Below are positions 8,042 through 17,064 of a DNA stretch of 64,000 nucleotides, piece by piece. The notes under the pieces were generated by a model, which saw only the letters and a list, made by a program, of their open reading frames with translations, did no database searches and was not told where the DNA came from. This DNA is from Microvirga lotononidis (GTDB lineage: Bacteria > Pseudomonadota > Alphaproteobacteria > Rhizobiales > Beijerinckiaceae), in the NCBI RefSeq assembly GCF_034627025.1, contig NZ_CP141048.1, forward strand, positions 1,872,001-1,936,000, read 5' to 3'. Both the position numbers and the translations under genes were made by a program. The number at the start of each line of letters is the position of its first letter. Positions within the stretch are counted from its first letter, which is position 1.

Positions 8042-8521
8042 ATGCCCGACCAGAATGCCGCCGCGCATGAACTCTCGATCACGCGTCTGATCGATGCCTC
8101 GCCCGAGGCCGTCTACAAGGTCTGGACCGAACGCGCCGCCGATTGGTGGGCACCACGCCCCTACACGACGCCGGTGGTCGATTGGGACCTTCGCCCCGGC
8201 GGGCGCGCCTATACGATGATGCGCTCGCCCGACGGCACCGACATGCCCCACGAGGGTGTGTTCCTGGAAGTCGTGCCCGACCGCAAGATCGTCGTGACCG
8301 ACGCCTTCGGGCCGGACTGGATTCCGCAGAACGCCTTCATGCTCGCCGTCTTCACCTTCGAGCCGGAAGGCTCCGGCACCCGCTACACGGCCCGCGTGCG
8401 GCACTGGAGCGATGAGGCCATGAAGCAGCACGAGCAGATGGGCTTCCACCAAGGCTGGAGCATCGTGGCGGGCCAGCTGGCCGAGCTGGCGGAAGGCCGG
8501 CCCGTGGCCTCCGCGGCCTGA
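8042..8521 (+). CDS. SRPBCC (AHSA1-like) family protein
   Basis: A 159-residue START-like/SRPBCC hydrophobic-ligand-binding protein of the AHSA1 type. Key segments: ITRLIDASPEAVYKVWTE, the DWDLRPGGRAYT strand and a C-terminal long helix (HQGWSIVAGQLAELAE). Members often stand beside glyoxalase-fold proteins and winged-helix regulators, as here. Function is unknown; ligand sequestration or detoxification is plausible. Starts 30 bases after the VOC stop with AGGGGAGAGAAG as ribosome-binding site. Confidence 0.88.
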   Translation: MPDQNAAAHELSITRLIDASPEAVYKVWTERAADWWAPRPYTTPVVDWDLRPGGRAYTMMRSPDGTDMPHEGVFLEVVPDRKIVVTDAFGPDWIPQNAFMLAVFTFEPEGSGTRYTARVRHWSDEAMKQHEQMGFHQGWSIVAGQLAELAEGRPVASAA

Positions 8522-8542
8522 TTCATCGAGGGGAGGAACAGA

Positions 8543-9028
8543 ATGTCCAAGATCAAGCCGTGCCTCTGGTTCGACGGGAAGGCCGAGGAAGCCGCACGAT
8601 TCTATGTCTCGCTCCTGCCGGATTCGCGCATCGACGCCCTTGTGCCCTACAGCGTCGAGACGCCCGGCGGAAAGCCTGGCGACGTGATGGTCGTGGAGTT
8701 CACGCTCGCCGGCGAGAGCTACATGGCCCTCAACGGCGGTCCGTACTTCCAGTTCACGCCGGCGATCTCGCTGGCCGTGACCTGCGCCGATCAGGCCGAG
8801 ATCGACCGCCTGTGGGATGCCCTGTCCGATAGCGGCTCGACGCAGCAATGCGGCTGGCTCACGGATCGTTACGGCGTCTCCTGGCAGGTCGTGCCCGCCG
8901 CCCTCGACGCCATGATGAAGGACAAGGACCCCGCAAAGGTCCGCCGGGTCATGGAAGCGGTGCTCACGATGGTCAAGCTCGATGTCCGTGCGCTCGAGAA
9001 CGCCTATCGCGGCTCGGCGGCGGCATAA
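8543..9028 (+). CDS. PhnB-like VOC family protein
   Basis: A 161-residue VOC protein of the '3-demethylubiquinone-9 3-methyltransferase'-like/PhnB group: IKPCLWFDGKAEEAARFYVSL opens the fold and the family's tryptophan segment YGVSWQVVP is present. The enzyme name in databases is misleading; no methyltransferase motif exists. Third gene of the HxlR-linked operon, 22 bases after the SRPBCC gene, with GAGGGGAGGA just upstream. Followed by a strong hairpin. Confidence 0.87.
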   Translation: MSKIKPCLWFDGKAEEAARFYVSLLPDSRIDALVPYSVETPGGKPGDVMVVEFTLAGESYMALNGGPYFQFTPAISLAVTCADQAEIDRLWDALSDSGSTQQCGWLTDRYGVSWQVVPAALDAMMKDKDPAKVRRVMEAVLTMVKLDVRALENAYRGSAAA

Positions 9029-9035
9029 CGCGCCG

Positions 9036-9074
9036 CCTGTGCGGGCGGCAGGCTGCATCGGCCGCCCGCACAGG
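9036..9074 (+). terminator. Strong hairpin at the end of the VOC operon
   Basis: A perfect 14-bp stem (CCTGTGCGGGCGGC with GCCGCCCGCACAGG) around an 11-base loop begins 8 bases after the stop codon. No T-run follows (ATTGAAAAAG), so it may be an mRNA 3'-end stabiliser or a factor-dependent terminator rather than a classic intrinsic terminator. Confidence 0.5.
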
Positions 9075-9127
9075 ATTGAAAAAGTCACCCCGGCCATGCA
9101 AGCTCAGGCAGGCAGCAGGGGAAAGCG

Positions 9128-9592
9128 ATGGTCGTCTATGTCTTGGCGCTCCTGATCGGAGTGATTGCGGGCCTGCGTGCGATGACCGCTCCGGCGGCGG
9201 TCAGCTGGGCGGCCTTTCTCGGCCTCATCGATCTCGAAGGAACCTGGCTCGCCTTCCTGGGCTATCGCTTCACGCCCTGGATCATGACGGTTCTCGCCAT
9301 CGGCGAGCTGATCGGCGATCAGCTTCCCACGACGCCCAGCCGCAAGACGCCGCTTCCCTTCGCAGCCCGGATCATCATCGGCGGGCTGTGCGGCGGCGCG
9401 ATCGCCGTGCAGGGCGGCTCCTTCCTCGGGGGGCTCGTCGCCGGAGCCCTGGGCGGGATCATCGGGACGCTCGGCGGAGCGGAAGGACGGGCGCGCCTCG
9501 CCGCCGCCTTCGGCAAGGATCGCCCCGCCGCCTTGATCGAGGATGCCATTGCCATTGTGGGAGCGGTCTTGATCGTGGGAGCGGTGCCATGA
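9128..9592 (+). CDS. DUF4126 family membrane protein
   Basis: A 154-residue integral membrane protein with four or five hydrophobic segments (VVYVLALLIGVIAGLRAMTA; LAFLGYRFTPWIMTVLAIGEL; IIIGGLCGGAIAVQ; GGLVAGALGGIIGTLGG; IEDAIAIVGAVLIVGAV). The GLRAMTAPA start and IGDQLPTTPSR are typical of DUF4126. Function unknown. Its stop overlaps the start of the next gene (ATGA at 9589), so the two are translationally coupled, suggesting the flavoprotein and the membrane protein act together. Confidence 0.85.
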   Translation: MVVYVLALLIGVIAGLRAMTAPAAVSWAAFLGLIDLEGTWLAFLGYRFTPWIMTVLAIGELIGDQLPTTPSRKTPLPFAARIIIGGLCGGAIAVQGGSFLGGLVAGALGGIIGTLGGAEGRARLAAAFGKDRPAALIEDAIAIVGAVLIVGAVP

Positions 9593-10968
9593 CGAAAGAC
9601 TTCGATGCCATCGTGGTCGGGGCCGGACAGGCGGGGCCTTCGCTCGCCGGGCGGCTGACGGCGGCGGGGATGAAGGTCGCCATCGTCGAGCGCAAGCTCT
9701 TCGGCGGAACCTGCGTCAACACCGGCTGCATGCCGACGAAGACCCTCGTGGCGAGCGCCTATGCGGCGCATCTGGCGCGCCGGGGGGCGGATCTCGGCTT
9801 TTCCATCGCAAGCCCCGTCGCGGTCGACATGAAGCGGATCAAGGCCCGGGCCGAGACCGTCTCGACCCATGCGCGCACCAATGTCGAGACCTGGCTGCGC
9901 GGCATGGATGGCCTGACGGTGCTCGAAGGTCATGCCCGCTTCGAGGGGCCGGACACGATCCACGTCGGCGAGGAGCGTCTGAAAGCGCCGCGGATCTTTC
10001 TCAACGTGGGCGGCCGTGCAAGCATCCCCGCCATGCCGGGCGTCGACACGGTGCCCTATCTCACCAACACGTCGATCCTCCGGCTCGATACCCTTCCCCG
10101 TCATCTCGTCGTGGTCGGCGGCAGCTATATCGGGCTCGAATTCGCCCAGATGTATCGCCGCTTCGGCGCGCAGGTGACCGTGGTCGAGAAAGGGCCGCGC
10201 CTGATCGCCCGCGAGGACGAGGACGTGTCGGAGACCATTCGCGACATCCTGACCGCCGAGGGAATCACGGTTCGCACCGATGCCACCTGCATCGGATTCA
10301 AGCCCCACGAGGACGGCGTGGCGGTCGACGTGGATTGCACCTCCGGCGATCCGTTCGTGGTCGGCTCGCATGTGCTGCTCGCCGTCGGGCGCCGCCCCAA
10401 CACCGACGATCTCGGCCTCGACAAGGCCGGAATCGCCGTCGATGCACGGGGCATGATCGAGGTCGACGATTTCCTCGCCACCAACGTCCCGGGCATCTGG
10501 GCCCTCGGCGACTGCAACGGCCGCGGCGCCTTCACGCACACGGCCTACAACGATTACGAGATCGTGGCGGCCAACCTTCTCGACGGTGCATCGCGGCGCG
10601 TGAGCGACCGGCTTCTCGGCTACGCGCTCTACATCGATCCGCCGCTCGGCCGCGTTGGCATGACGGAAACGGAGGCGCGCAAATCGGGCCGCAAGCTTCT
10701 CGTCTCCAAGCGCCCGATGACGCGGGTCGGGCGGGCCATCGAGAAGGGCGAAACGATGGGCTTCATGAAGATCGTCGCCGATGCCGAGACCCGGAGAATC
10801 CTTGGTGCGGCCATTCTCGGGACCGGCGGCGACGAGGCGATCCACGGCATCCTCGACATGATGAATGCCCGTGCGGACTACACCACCCTGCAATGGGCGG
10901 TGCCGATCCATCCGACGGTCTCCGAACTGATCCCCACGGTCCTCGGCGACCTGAAACCTGCGGTTTGA
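9589..10968 (+). CDS. Pyridine nucleotide-disulfide oxidoreductase (mercuric-reductase-like)
   Basis: A 459-residue class I flavin disulfide reductase. It has the FAD-binding VVGAGQAGPSLAGRL, the redox-active disulfide in GGTCVNTGCMPTK, the NAD(P)H fold VVVGGSYIGLEFAQ, the second FAD motif GIWALGDCNG and the dimerisation domain with the HPTVSEL His. It lacks the N-terminal HMA domain and the C-terminal cysteine pair of MerA, so a mercuric reductase role is unlikely; it resembles the 'FAD-containing oxidoreductase' group of unknown disulfide substrate. ATG overlaps the stop of the DUF4126 gene. Confidence 0.9.
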   Translation: MTKDFDAIVVGAGQAGPSLAGRLTAAGMKVAIVERKLFGGTCVNTGCMPTKTLVASAYAAHLARRGADLGFSIASPVAVDMKRIKARAETVSTHARTNVETWLRGMDGLTVLEGHARFEGPDTIHVGEERLKAPRIFLNVGGRASIPAMPGVDTVPYLTNTSILRLDTLPRHLVVVGGSYIGLEFAQMYRRFGAQVTVVEKGPRLIAREDEDVSETIRDILTAEGITVRTDATCIGFKPHEDGVAVDVDCTSGDPFVVGSHVLLAVGRRPNTDDLGLDKAGIAVDARGMIEVDDFLATNVPGIWALGDCNGRGAFTHTAYNDYEIVAANLLDGASRRVSDRLLGYALYIDPPLGRVGMTETEARKSGRKLLVSKRPMTRVGRAIEKGETMGFMKIVADAETRRILGAAILGTGGDEAIHGILDMMNARADYTTLQWAVPIHPTVSELIPTVLGDLKPAV

Positions 10969-11106
10969 AGGCGGTCGCCCATCTCGGTCCCGGGCTGCTC
11001 GGTCGCATTACCTCGGGCGCATTACGGAATTGTAATTCTCCCGCAATGCAGCGCACAAACGGCCACGCCTAACCTGATCCTCGTCGGTTCGGACGGAGGA
11101 GCATCC

Positions 11107-11322
11107 ATGACTGCGAATCAGGAGCTCGATGGGCAAGGGAAAACCAAGCTGTCGCCCTTCGATCTGAAACAGATCAGGGATGCCGTCAGTCAATTGCGCG
11201 CGGCAAGCCCGAAAAGCGCCCTGGCCGATCTGGTCGAGGAAAAGATCCGGGCGCTCGAGAACGAGGATCCCACCTATACCCTGGAGGAACGTCATTCGCC
11301 CCGCTGGCGGATCTTCGGTTAG
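11107..11322 (+). CDS. Small hypothetical protein
   Basis: A 71-residue soluble, mostly helical protein (LSPFDLKQIRDAVSQLRAA; ALADLVEEKIRALENED) with a basic-aromatic tail (HSPRWRIFG). GGACGGAGGAG precedes the ATG well. No family recognised. The upstream 138-base gap contains a 12-bp palindrome GAATTGTAATTC (11027-11038) that might be a regulatory site. Confidence 0.6.
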   Translation: MTANQELDGQGKTKLSPFDLKQIRDAVSQLRAASPKSALADLVEEKIRALENEDPTYTLEERHSPRWRIFG

Positions 11323-11447
11323 AGAGCGGAGCCTGCGGCCCAGGACGGCGGACCATCGGGGATCCCGCCTCAAGGGCCATGACCTTAAACCCGGCCGTAA
11401 CCGATTCTGGAATATCGTAGGATGGGCCACCCGGAGGAGCAGCGTCG

Positions 11448-11846
11448 ATGGTGCAGGGTTTCGAGCATGTGGGCATGACCAGCAGCGATCTCGACAGGAC
11501 CATCGGGTTCTATAGCGGTCTGCTGGGTCTCAAGGAGATCCTGGTCAAGCGCACGGGCGAGGGCGGCCGCATCGCGTTTCTCGAAACCGGCGGGGTCATG
11601 CTCGAAATCGTCGAGCCGGCCGCATCGGTCCAGGTTCCGGCCCGCGAGGTTCCCGTCACCGAAGCCGGCATCCGCCACATCACCTTCCGGGTCGACGACG
11701 TCGAGGCGATCTACGAAAGGCTTCGTTCCGCCGGCGTGGAATTCACCGTGCCGCCGCGCAAGGCCGCGAATGCCGAACTGATCCGCAAGGTGGCGTTCTG
11801 CAAGGACCCGGACGGCATCGTGGTCGAGTTCCTGGAACGGGTCTGA
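11448..11846 (+). CDS. VOC family protein (methylmalonyl-CoA epimerase/glyoxalase-like)
   Basis: A 132-residue VOC-fold protein: FEHVGMTSSDLDRTIGFYSGLLGL opens with the first metal His, IRHITFRVDDVEAIYERL carries the second, and FCKDPDGIVVEFLE the terminal Glu. The metal triad H-H-E is intact. It resembles lactoylglutathione lyase and methylmalonyl-CoA epimerase, but is too generic to choose. GGAGGAGCAGCG lies upstream of the start. Converges with the cysteine-synthase-like gene 3 bases away. Confidence 0.87.
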   Translation: MVQGFEHVGMTSSDLDRTIGFYSGLLGLKEILVKRTGEGGRIAFLETGGVMLEIVEPAASVQVPAREVPVTEAGIRHITFRVDDVEAIYERLRSAGVEFTVPPRKAANAELIRKVAFCKDPDGIVVEFLERV

Positions 11847-11849
11847 TCA

Positions 11850-12806
11850 TCACGCGGGCAAGCTTTTTGCCGCGAGCCTCGCTCCGAAGGTCTTCAGGTA
11901 TTTCATGCCCGTGTCGCACATCACCGTGACGATCGTGGCATCGGGCCCCAGCCTGTCGGCGAGGCGCAAGGCCGCGACCACGTTCGCGCCCGTCGACGTG
12001 CCGGCGAACAGGCCTTCCTCGCGGGCGAGCCGGAACGCCATCGCGGTGGCCTCTTCGGTCGACACGCGCTCGATGTCGTCGGCGATGCTGTCGTGCCAGA
12101 GCGGCACCACGTAGCCGGCGCCGATGCCGTCGATCTTGTGAGCGCCCGATGGGCCTCCCGACAGGACGGGGGATTCCGCCGGCTCGACGGCGACGATCCG
12201 CACCGATTCGCGGTGCCGCCGCAGCCGCTCGGCGATGCCGCGCAGGGAGGCGGCCGTGCCGACGCTCTGCACGAAGGCGTCGATACGGCCCTCCGTCTGC
12301 CGTAAAATCTCGTCGGCCATCCGGTGATAGGCGGCGATCTGATCCCGGTTCTTCATCTGGTCGGTCCCGAACGAGCCCTTCGCCTCGGCGATGACGCGGG
12401 CCTCTTCGATCATGTCCTTCGTCAGCTTCTCGGTCATGCGTCCGCCGTCGCTGGGCACGATATGCAGCGTCGCGCCCAGAAGCGCCATGTGATCGCGCTT
12501 CTCCTGGGCGAAGGCATCCGAGGTCACGATGTCGAGCGGGTATCCCTTCACGGCGCAGACCAGCGCCAGGGACACCCCGGTGCTGCCGCCGGTATACTCG
12601 ACCACCGCGCCGCCCGGCGCGAGGCGCCCATCCGCCTCCGCCGCCTCGATCATGGCGAGCGCCATTCGGTCCTTCATGCTGCCGGTGGGATTCTGGTTCT
12701 CCAGCTTCAGCAGGATGCGGGCGCCGTTGGTCGGGCGGATGTTGCGCAGGCCGATGAGGGAGGTGTTGCCGATATGGTCGAGGATGGTGGGGGAATGATG
12801 TGTCAT
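11850..12806 (-). CDS. Cysteine synthase family PLP enzyme
   Basis: A 318-residue fold-type II PLP enzyme of the cysteine synthase/cystathionine beta-synthase family. The Schiff-base lysine lies in NPTGSMKDRMA; VEYTGGSTGVSLA binds the substrate carboxylate; the PLP phosphate loop is SVGTAASLRG. The lysine motif and length agree with 'cysteine synthase family protein' paralogues rather than the main CysK, so O-acetylserine sulfhydrylase activity is likely but not certain. Divergent from an HxlR regulator 103 bases away that may control it. Confidence 0.87.
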   Translation of the reverse strand: MTHHSPTILDHIGNTSLIGLRNIRPTNGARILLKLENQNPTGSMKDRMALAMIEAAEADGRLAPGGAVVEYTGGSTGVSLALVCAVKGYPLDIVTSDAFAQEKRDHMALLGATLHIVPSDGGRMTEKLTKDMIEEARVIAEAKGSFGTDQMKNRDQIAAYHRMADEILRQTEGRIDAFVQSVGTAASLRGIAERLRRHRESVRIVAVEPAESPVLSGGPSGAHKIDGIGAGYVVPLWHDSIADDIERVSTEEATAMAFRLAREEGLFAGTSTGANVVAALRLADRLGPDATIVTVMCDTGMKYLKTFGARLAAKSLPA

Positions 12807-12909
12807 GAGCTCTTGTCCGGGAACGCCGCCTTGTAGGCCGAGGCAGGACGCCTGTCAGGTCCAGAATCCGGACTTCTGCCGAGCCGACGATCATGCTAGC
12901 CCATGGCCC

Positions 12910-13581
12910 ATGGCAGATTACGGTCAGTTCTGTTCCGTGGCCCGCGCCCATGAGGCGATCGGTGGGCGCTGGACTCTCCTCGTGGTGCGGGAGTTGCTGT
13001 GCGGCAGCCGGCGCTTCAACGACATCCGCCGCGGCATCCCGCGCATTTCCCGCACCATGCTCTCGGAGCGCCTGCAGGAGCTGGTCCACGTGGGAGTGGT
13101 CACGCGCATCGAGGGCGGCCATGGGCCCGAATATGCGCTGACGGAAGCGGGCCGGGAGCTGATGGGTATTGTCGGCGCTCTCGGGACCTGGGGGCAGCGC
13201 TGGCTCCCGCGCCGGGCCGAGGCCGAGGATCTCGACCTCGAGCCCATTCTCGTCGACATGGAGCGGCGCGTTCGGACCGAGGTCTTGCCGGACGAACCCA
13301 TGGTCATCCGCTTCGAAATTGAAGGTCAGCGCCAGCCGCGCTTCCTGCTCATGAAAGTGGCCGACGTCGCGCTCTGCGGCCGCAACCCGGGCTTTCCCGA
13401 GCCGCTCCGCGTGCGCGGCCCTCTCCCTGCCCTGGCTGCCTGGTGGCGGGGCGACGTGAGCTTTGCCGAGGCTCAGCGGAGGGGGCTGAACGTGGAAGGC
13501 CCCAAGGCGCTCGCCCAGGCCTTTCCGGACTGGTTCGAGCGCTACATGTTCGCCGAAGTCCCGCCTGCCGCCGGAACCTGA
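12910..13581 (+). CDS. HxlR-family transcriptional regulator
   Basis: A 223-residue winged-helix regulator: CSVARAHEAIGGRWTLLVVREL and RFNDIRRGIPRISRTMLSERL are the classical HxlR core (residues 8-95). A C-terminal part of about 120 residues resembles the ligand-binding extension found in some HxlR proteins. The conserved Cys near residue 8 could be a redox sensor. Divergent from the cysteine-synthase-like gene. The start at 12910 gives the canonical N-terminus; the local ribosome-binding site is weak. Confidence 0.87.
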   Translation: MADYGQFCSVARAHEAIGGRWTLLVVRELLCGSRRFNDIRRGIPRISRTMLSERLQELVHVGVVTRIEGGHGPEYALTEAGRELMGIVGALGTWGQRWLPRRAEAEDLDLEPILVDMERRVRTEVLPDEPMVIRFEIEGQRQPRFLLMKVADVALCGRNPGFPEPLRVRGPLPALAAWWRGDVSFAEAQRRGLNVEGPKALAQAFPDWFERYMFAEVPPAAGT

Positions 13582-13602
13582 GGGGGCGACCTCGTGAAAG
13601 GC

Positions 13603-13631
13603 TCGACAACCCTGCCAATCTCCTGTATAGG
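13603..13631 (+). promoter_or_regulatory. Probable promoter of rplS
   Basis: TCGACA, a 17-base spacer and TATAGG form a good sigma-70-type promoter about 80 bases upstream of rplS. rplS here is not preceded by trmD, so a private promoter is needed. Confidence 0.55.
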
Positions 13632-13713
13632 CGCGGCCTCAACTTAAAACAGGACGCCGAAATCCCGCGGGTTTTGAGATCGCTCAGGGCCACGCAACGG
13701 CAGGAGTACAACG

Positions 13714-14097
13714 ATGAACCTCATTCAGCAGCTCGAGCAGGAGCAGATTGCCAAGCTCGCCAAGACCATTCCCGACTTCCAGCCCGGCGATACCGTCATC
13801 GTCAACGTGAAGGTGAAGGAAGGCGAGCGTACCCGCGTTCAGGCCTACGAGGGCGTCTGCATCGCCCGTTCCGGCGGCGGCCTCCACGAGAGCTTCACGG
13901 TTCGTAAGATCTCCTACGGCGAAGGCGTCGAGCGCGTGTTCCCGCTCTACTCGCCGCTCGTCGATTCCATCAAGGTCGTGCGCCGTGGCGCCGTCCGCCG
14001 CGCCAAGCTGTACTACCTGCGCGACCGTCGCGGCAAGTCGGCCCGTATCGCCGAGCGCACCGAGAAGAAGACCGAGGCCCCGGCTGCCGCCGAGTAA
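13714..14097 (+). CDS. rplS: 50S ribosomal protein L19
   Basis: A 127-residue ribosomal protein L19, located at the 30S-50S interface. The family signature is intact: [49 protein letters not shown] and [16 protein letters not shown]. The last 15 residues are an Ala/Glu/Lys tail usual in alphaproteobacteria. A GGCAGGAG ribosome-binding site precedes the ATG. It has its own promoter and terminator, unlike the rpsP-rimM-trmD-rplS operon of many bacteria; leuC follows as in other members of the order. Confidence 0.98.
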   Translation: MNLIQQLEQEQIAKLAKTIPDFQPGDTVIVNVKVKEGERTRVQAYEGVCIARSGGGLHESFTVRKISYGEGVERVFPLYSPLVDSIKVVRRGAVRRAKLYYLRDRRGKSARIAERTEKKTEAPAAAE

Positions 14098-14123
14098 GGC
14101 CCGTCTCATCGGCAGAATTCACG

Positions 14124-14152
14124 AAGGCGCGGCTCGAAACCGCGCCTTTTTG
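14124..14152 (+). terminator. Rho-independent terminator of rplS
   Basis: AAGGCGCGG and CCGCGCCTT form a 9-bp stem with a 7-base loop, followed by TTTT, 27 bases after the stop codon. Confidence 0.85.
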
Positions 14153-14202
14153 CTGAGCGGTCCTTGAGGACCGCACCAGGCCCAAGCGCGACAAAAATAT
14201 AA

Positions 14203-14230
14203 TTGCGCGCCGATTGCCTTCTGCTATGCG
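14203..14230 (+). promoter_or_regulatory. Possible promoter of leuC
   Basis: TTGCGC, 16 bases, TATGCG about 100 bases before leuC, downstream of an AT-rich ACAAAAATATAAT. I looked for a leucine-rich leader peptide in this region and found none. Confidence 0.35.
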
Positions 14231-14327
14231 ATCGTTTCAAGGCCGTGTGCGCTCAGGACATCTTCCCGTTCGCGCGATAGGCCGCTAAACACGCCAGACC
14301 ACCATTTTCGACCGTTGGAAGAGACCT

Positions 14328-15734
14328 ATGGCCAAGCCCCGCACCCTCTATGACAAGATCTGGGACGACCACGTCGTCGATCAGCAGGATGACGGGACTT
14401 GCCTTCTCTATATCGACCGTCACCTCGTCCATGAAGTGACCAGCCCCCAGGCCTTCGAGGGCCTGCGCATGACCGGCCGCAAGGTGCGCCAGCCGCAGAA
14501 GACCCTGGCCGTGGTCGATCACAACGTGCCGACCTCCGACCGCTCGCACGGCATCGAGGATCCCGAGGCCGCGACCCAGGTCGCCGCTCTCGCCCAGAAC
14601 GCCAAGGAATTCGGCGTCGAGTACTACAACGAGCTCGACACCCGCCAGGGCATCGTCCACGTGGTGGGGCCCGAGCAGGGCTTTACGCTGCCGGGGATGA
14701 CCATCGTGTGCGGCGACAGCCACACCTCGACCCATGGCGCCTTCGGGTCGCTCGCCCACGGCATCGGCACCTCTGAGGTCGAGCACGTGCTCGCCACCCA
14801 GACGCTGATCCAGAAGAAGGCCAAGAACATGCGCGTGACCGTGGATGGGCAGCTGCCCCCCGGCGTCACGGCGAAAGACATCATCCTGGCCATCATCGGC
14901 GAGATCGGCACCGCCGGCGGCACCGGCCACGTGATCGAATATGCGGGCGAGGCCATCCGGTCCCTGTCGATGGAAGGCCGCATGACGATCTGCAACATGT
15001 CGATCGAGGGCGGAGCCCGCGCCGGCATGGTGGCCCCCGACGAGAAGACCTATGCCTACCTGAAGGACCGCCCGAAGGCCCCGAAGGGCGAGGCCTGGGA
15101 CGCGGCCGTGCGGTACTGGGACAGCCTCCGGACGGACGAAGGCGCCTTCTTCGACACCGAAATCCGTCTCGATGCCGCCAATCTGCCGCCCATCGTCACC
15201 TGGGGCACGTCGCCTGAGGACGTGGTGTCGGTTGCCGGCGTGGTGCCGAACCCGGACGACATCCAGGACGAGAACAAGCGCCGCTCCAAGTGGCGGGCGC
15301 TGGAATATATGGGCCTCACGCCGGGCACGAAGATCACCGACATCGTCCTCGACCGCGTCTTCATCGGCTCCTGCACCAATGGCCGCATCGAGGACCTGCG
15401 GGCCGTCGCCAAGGTGGTCGAAGGCAAGCGCGTGGCAGAGAGCGTGAACGCCATGATCGTGCCGGGCTCCGGCATCGTGAAGATGCAGGCCGAGGCCGAG
15501 GGGCTGGACAAGATCTTCAAGGCAGCCGGCTTCGACTGGCGCGAGCCCGGTTGCTCCATGTGCCTCGCCATGAACGCCGACCGCCTTGCGCCTCACGAGC
15601 GCTGCGCTTCCACGTCGAACCGCAACTTCGAGGGCCGTCAGGGCTTCAAGGGCCGGACCCATCTCGTGTCGCCCGCCATGGCGGCGGCGGCGGCGATCGC
15701 CGGCCGGTTCGTGGACATCCGCACCTTCGGCTGA
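14328..15734 (+). CDS. leuC: 3-isopropylmalate dehydratase large subunit
   Basis: A 468-residue aconitase-family subunit that, with LeuD, isomerises 2-isopropylmalate to 3-isopropylmalate in leucine synthesis. The cluster-binding cysteines are visible in [14 protein letters not shown] and in the later GCSMCLAMN pair; DHNVPT and [12 protein letters not shown] are the substrate motifs. Full family length. The partner leuD lies 1.3 kb downstream and leuB 6.6 kb downstream, split by unrelated genes, a typical layout in this order. Ends in its own terminator. Confidence 0.98.
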   Translation: MAKPRTLYDKIWDDHVVDQQDDGTCLLYIDRHLVHEVTSPQAFEGLRMTGRKVRQPQKTLAVVDHNVPTSDRSHGIEDPEAATQVAALAQNAKEFGVEYYNELDTRQGIVHVVGPEQGFTLPGMTIVCGDSHTSTHGAFGSLAHGIGTSEVEHVLATQTLIQKKAKNMRVTVDGQLPPGVTAKDIILAIIGEIGTAGGTGHVIEYAGEAIRSLSMEGRMTICNMSIEGGARAGMVAPDEKTYAYLKDRPKAPKGEAWDAAVRYWDSLRTDEGAFFDTEIRLDAANLPPIVTWGTSPEDVVSVAGVVPNPDDIQDENKRRSKWRALEYMGLTPGTKITDIVLDRVFIGSCTNGRIEDLRAVAKVVEGKRVAESVNAMIVPGSGIVKMQAEAEGLDKIFKAAGFDWREPGCSMCLAMNADRLAPHERCASTSNRNFEGRQGFKGRTHLVSPAMAAAAAIAGRFVDIRTFG

Positions 15735-15753
15735 CTTAATCCGGCACCAAACG

Positions 15754-15788
15754 AAAAGGCCGCGACTCGCCCGAGCCGCGGCCTTTTC
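15754..15788 (+). terminator. Rho-independent terminator of leuC
   Basis: AAAAGGCCGCG pairs with CGCGGCCTTTT around an ACTCGCCCGAGC loop 20 bases after leuC; flanking A and T runs suggest it serves both leuC and the convergent secreted gene. Confidence 0.75.
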
Positions 15789-15805
15789 CATGGGATACCA
15801 AACGC

Positions 15806-16120
15806 TTAGTCGATGTAGCCCCGGCGGCCGGCTACGACCTGGCGGCAGCGCTCGACCGGACGGCGGACGACCACGCCGTTCGGGCGGACGCGCTCTTCCA
15901 TGACCGTGCGGCAGACGGTGCGGGACCGGACGGGACGCACCACGCGGCGCTCGACGACGCGCCCGCGATAGCCGTCGCGATAATCGTGACCGTAATGCCG
16001 TTCCTGCGCCACGCGGACGCCCGACGGACCGATCCGGACATCGACACCCTGTGCCGACGCCGCACCGGCACCGAGAACCACCAGCCCGGCCGCAGCCAGG
16101 ATACCAAACACCTTACGCAT
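15806..16120 (-). CDS. Small secreted basic hypothetical protein
   Basis: A 104-residue exported protein. MRKVFGILAAAGLVVLGAGAA is a clear signal peptide cleaved after ASA. The mature part is arginine- and valine-rich (GRVVERRVVRPVRSRTVCRTVMEERV), with two cysteines that may pair. Such RVV-repeat secreted proteins recur in this order without known function; they may bind the envelope or LPS. Convergent with leuC and divergent from the membrane-anchor gene at 16245. Confidence 0.75.
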   Translation of the reverse strand: MRKVFGILAAAGLVVLGAGAASAQGVDVRIGPSGVRVAQERHYGHDYRDGYRGRVVERRVVRPVRSRTVCRTVMEERVRPNGVVVRRPVERCRQVVAGRRGYID

Positions 16121-16244
16121 TGTTGCCTCGTGAACAGTTGACAGTTCGGGCCTGTTAACGGCCAAGCGTGCGAGACGTTCCGTTGCGAAGAGCCAATTCA
16201 ATCGCCATGGTAAAGCAACGGTAAGGGAGCTGGAGGAGGGATTC

Positions 16245-16511
16245 ATGAGCGACCAGGACCGGGAAGCCCGCGAGGCTCGCGAGGCGCTGGAGCGGGTCCA
16301 GAGGGATACGGACACCCTTGGCTCCTCGGCGCTCGCCCGCATGGGACGGCGCGCCGGCGAGCATTTCGGCGCCAAGGATGCCATCGGGGCGGGCGAGGAC
16401 GGCGGCACCGACCCGATCGAGCTCTGGGGCCGCCGTATCGGGCGGGCTCTATCCCTGGTGGGCGTGGTGATTCTCGCCTTGTGGCTTCTCGTTCAGCTGA
16501 GGATCCTCTGA
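16245..16511 (+). CDS. Small tail-anchored hypothetical membrane protein
   Basis: An 88-residue protein with a highly charged helical N-terminus (SDQDREAREAREALERVQRD), a Gly-rich middle and one C-terminal transmembrane segment (ALSLVGVVILALWLLVQL) ending right at the C-terminus. Topology is that of a tail-anchored protein with a cytoplasmic domain. GGAGGAGGG precedes the ATG. It lies 4 bases before the zinc peptidase gene; the pair likely forms an operon. Function unknown. Confidence 0.75.
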   Translation: MSDQDREAREAREALERVQRDTDTLGSSALARMGRRAGEHFGAKDAIGAGEDGGTDPIELWGRRIGRALSLVGVVILALWLLVQLRIL

Positions 16512-16515
16512 CCCC

Positions 16516-16923
16516 ATGACCGCCCTCGCCGATCTGCAAGCCCCCACCCTCGACGACCTCGAAATCCTGGCGCGGGACGCCTATGCCCGCCTGCCGGAGG
16601 AGTTCCGCCGGCTTTGCGAGGGCGTCGTGATCCGGGTCGAAGATTTTCCCGACGACGAGACCCAGCGGGAGATGGGCTGCGAGACGCCTTTCGACCTCCT
16701 CGGCCTCTTCCGCGGCATCGGCTTGGCGCAGGGCGGGGCCATGATGCAGACGGGCCAGTTCCCCAACATGGTCTGGCTCTACCGCCGTCCGATCCTCGAT
16801 TACTGGGCCGAGAACGAGGAGAGCCTGGGCCACCTCGTCACCCATGTGCTGGTGCACGAGATCGGCCACCATTTCGGACTCTCCGACGACGACATGGAAG
16901 CCATCGAGGCGGCGGTTTCCTAA
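16516..16923 (+). CDS. Metallopeptidase family protein (zincin, HExxH)
   Basis: A 135-residue minimal zincin. The zinc motif VLVHEIGHHFGLSDDDME gives HExxH plus the downstream Asp expected for this small family (formerly DUF1025). The N-terminal half (ETPFDLLGLFRG) is also conserved in the family. Substrate unknown. Starts 4 bases after the tail-anchored protein gene, so the two are probably coexpressed and may act on the same envelope target. Confidence 0.88.
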   Translation: MTALADLQAPTLDDLEILARDAYARLPEEFRRLCEGVVIRVEDFPDDETQREMGCETPFDLLGLFRGIGLAQGGAMMQTGQFPNMVWLYRRPILDYWAENEESLGHLVTHVLVHEIGHHFGLSDDDMEAIEAAVS

Positions 16924-17064
16924 GGCTTATAAAATTGCGCCAAATGCCCGGTCGGCGACAATTCTTTGCGCGCCGCGACCATCGTTGACCTAGCCGTCCT
17001 TGAAACCCTTTGGTATGAGGCATCGGACAGCGGCCCGGCTGCCGCCTTCAGGGATATGAGGACC

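Noticed and set aside
9319..10911. A 530-codon minus-strand frame.
   Set aside because: Shadow of DUF4126 and the flavin reductase, no motifs.
14152..14327. A leucine leader peptide before leuC.
   Set aside because: The only short frame (from 14227) has one Leu codon in 20 and no attenuator-like hairpin.
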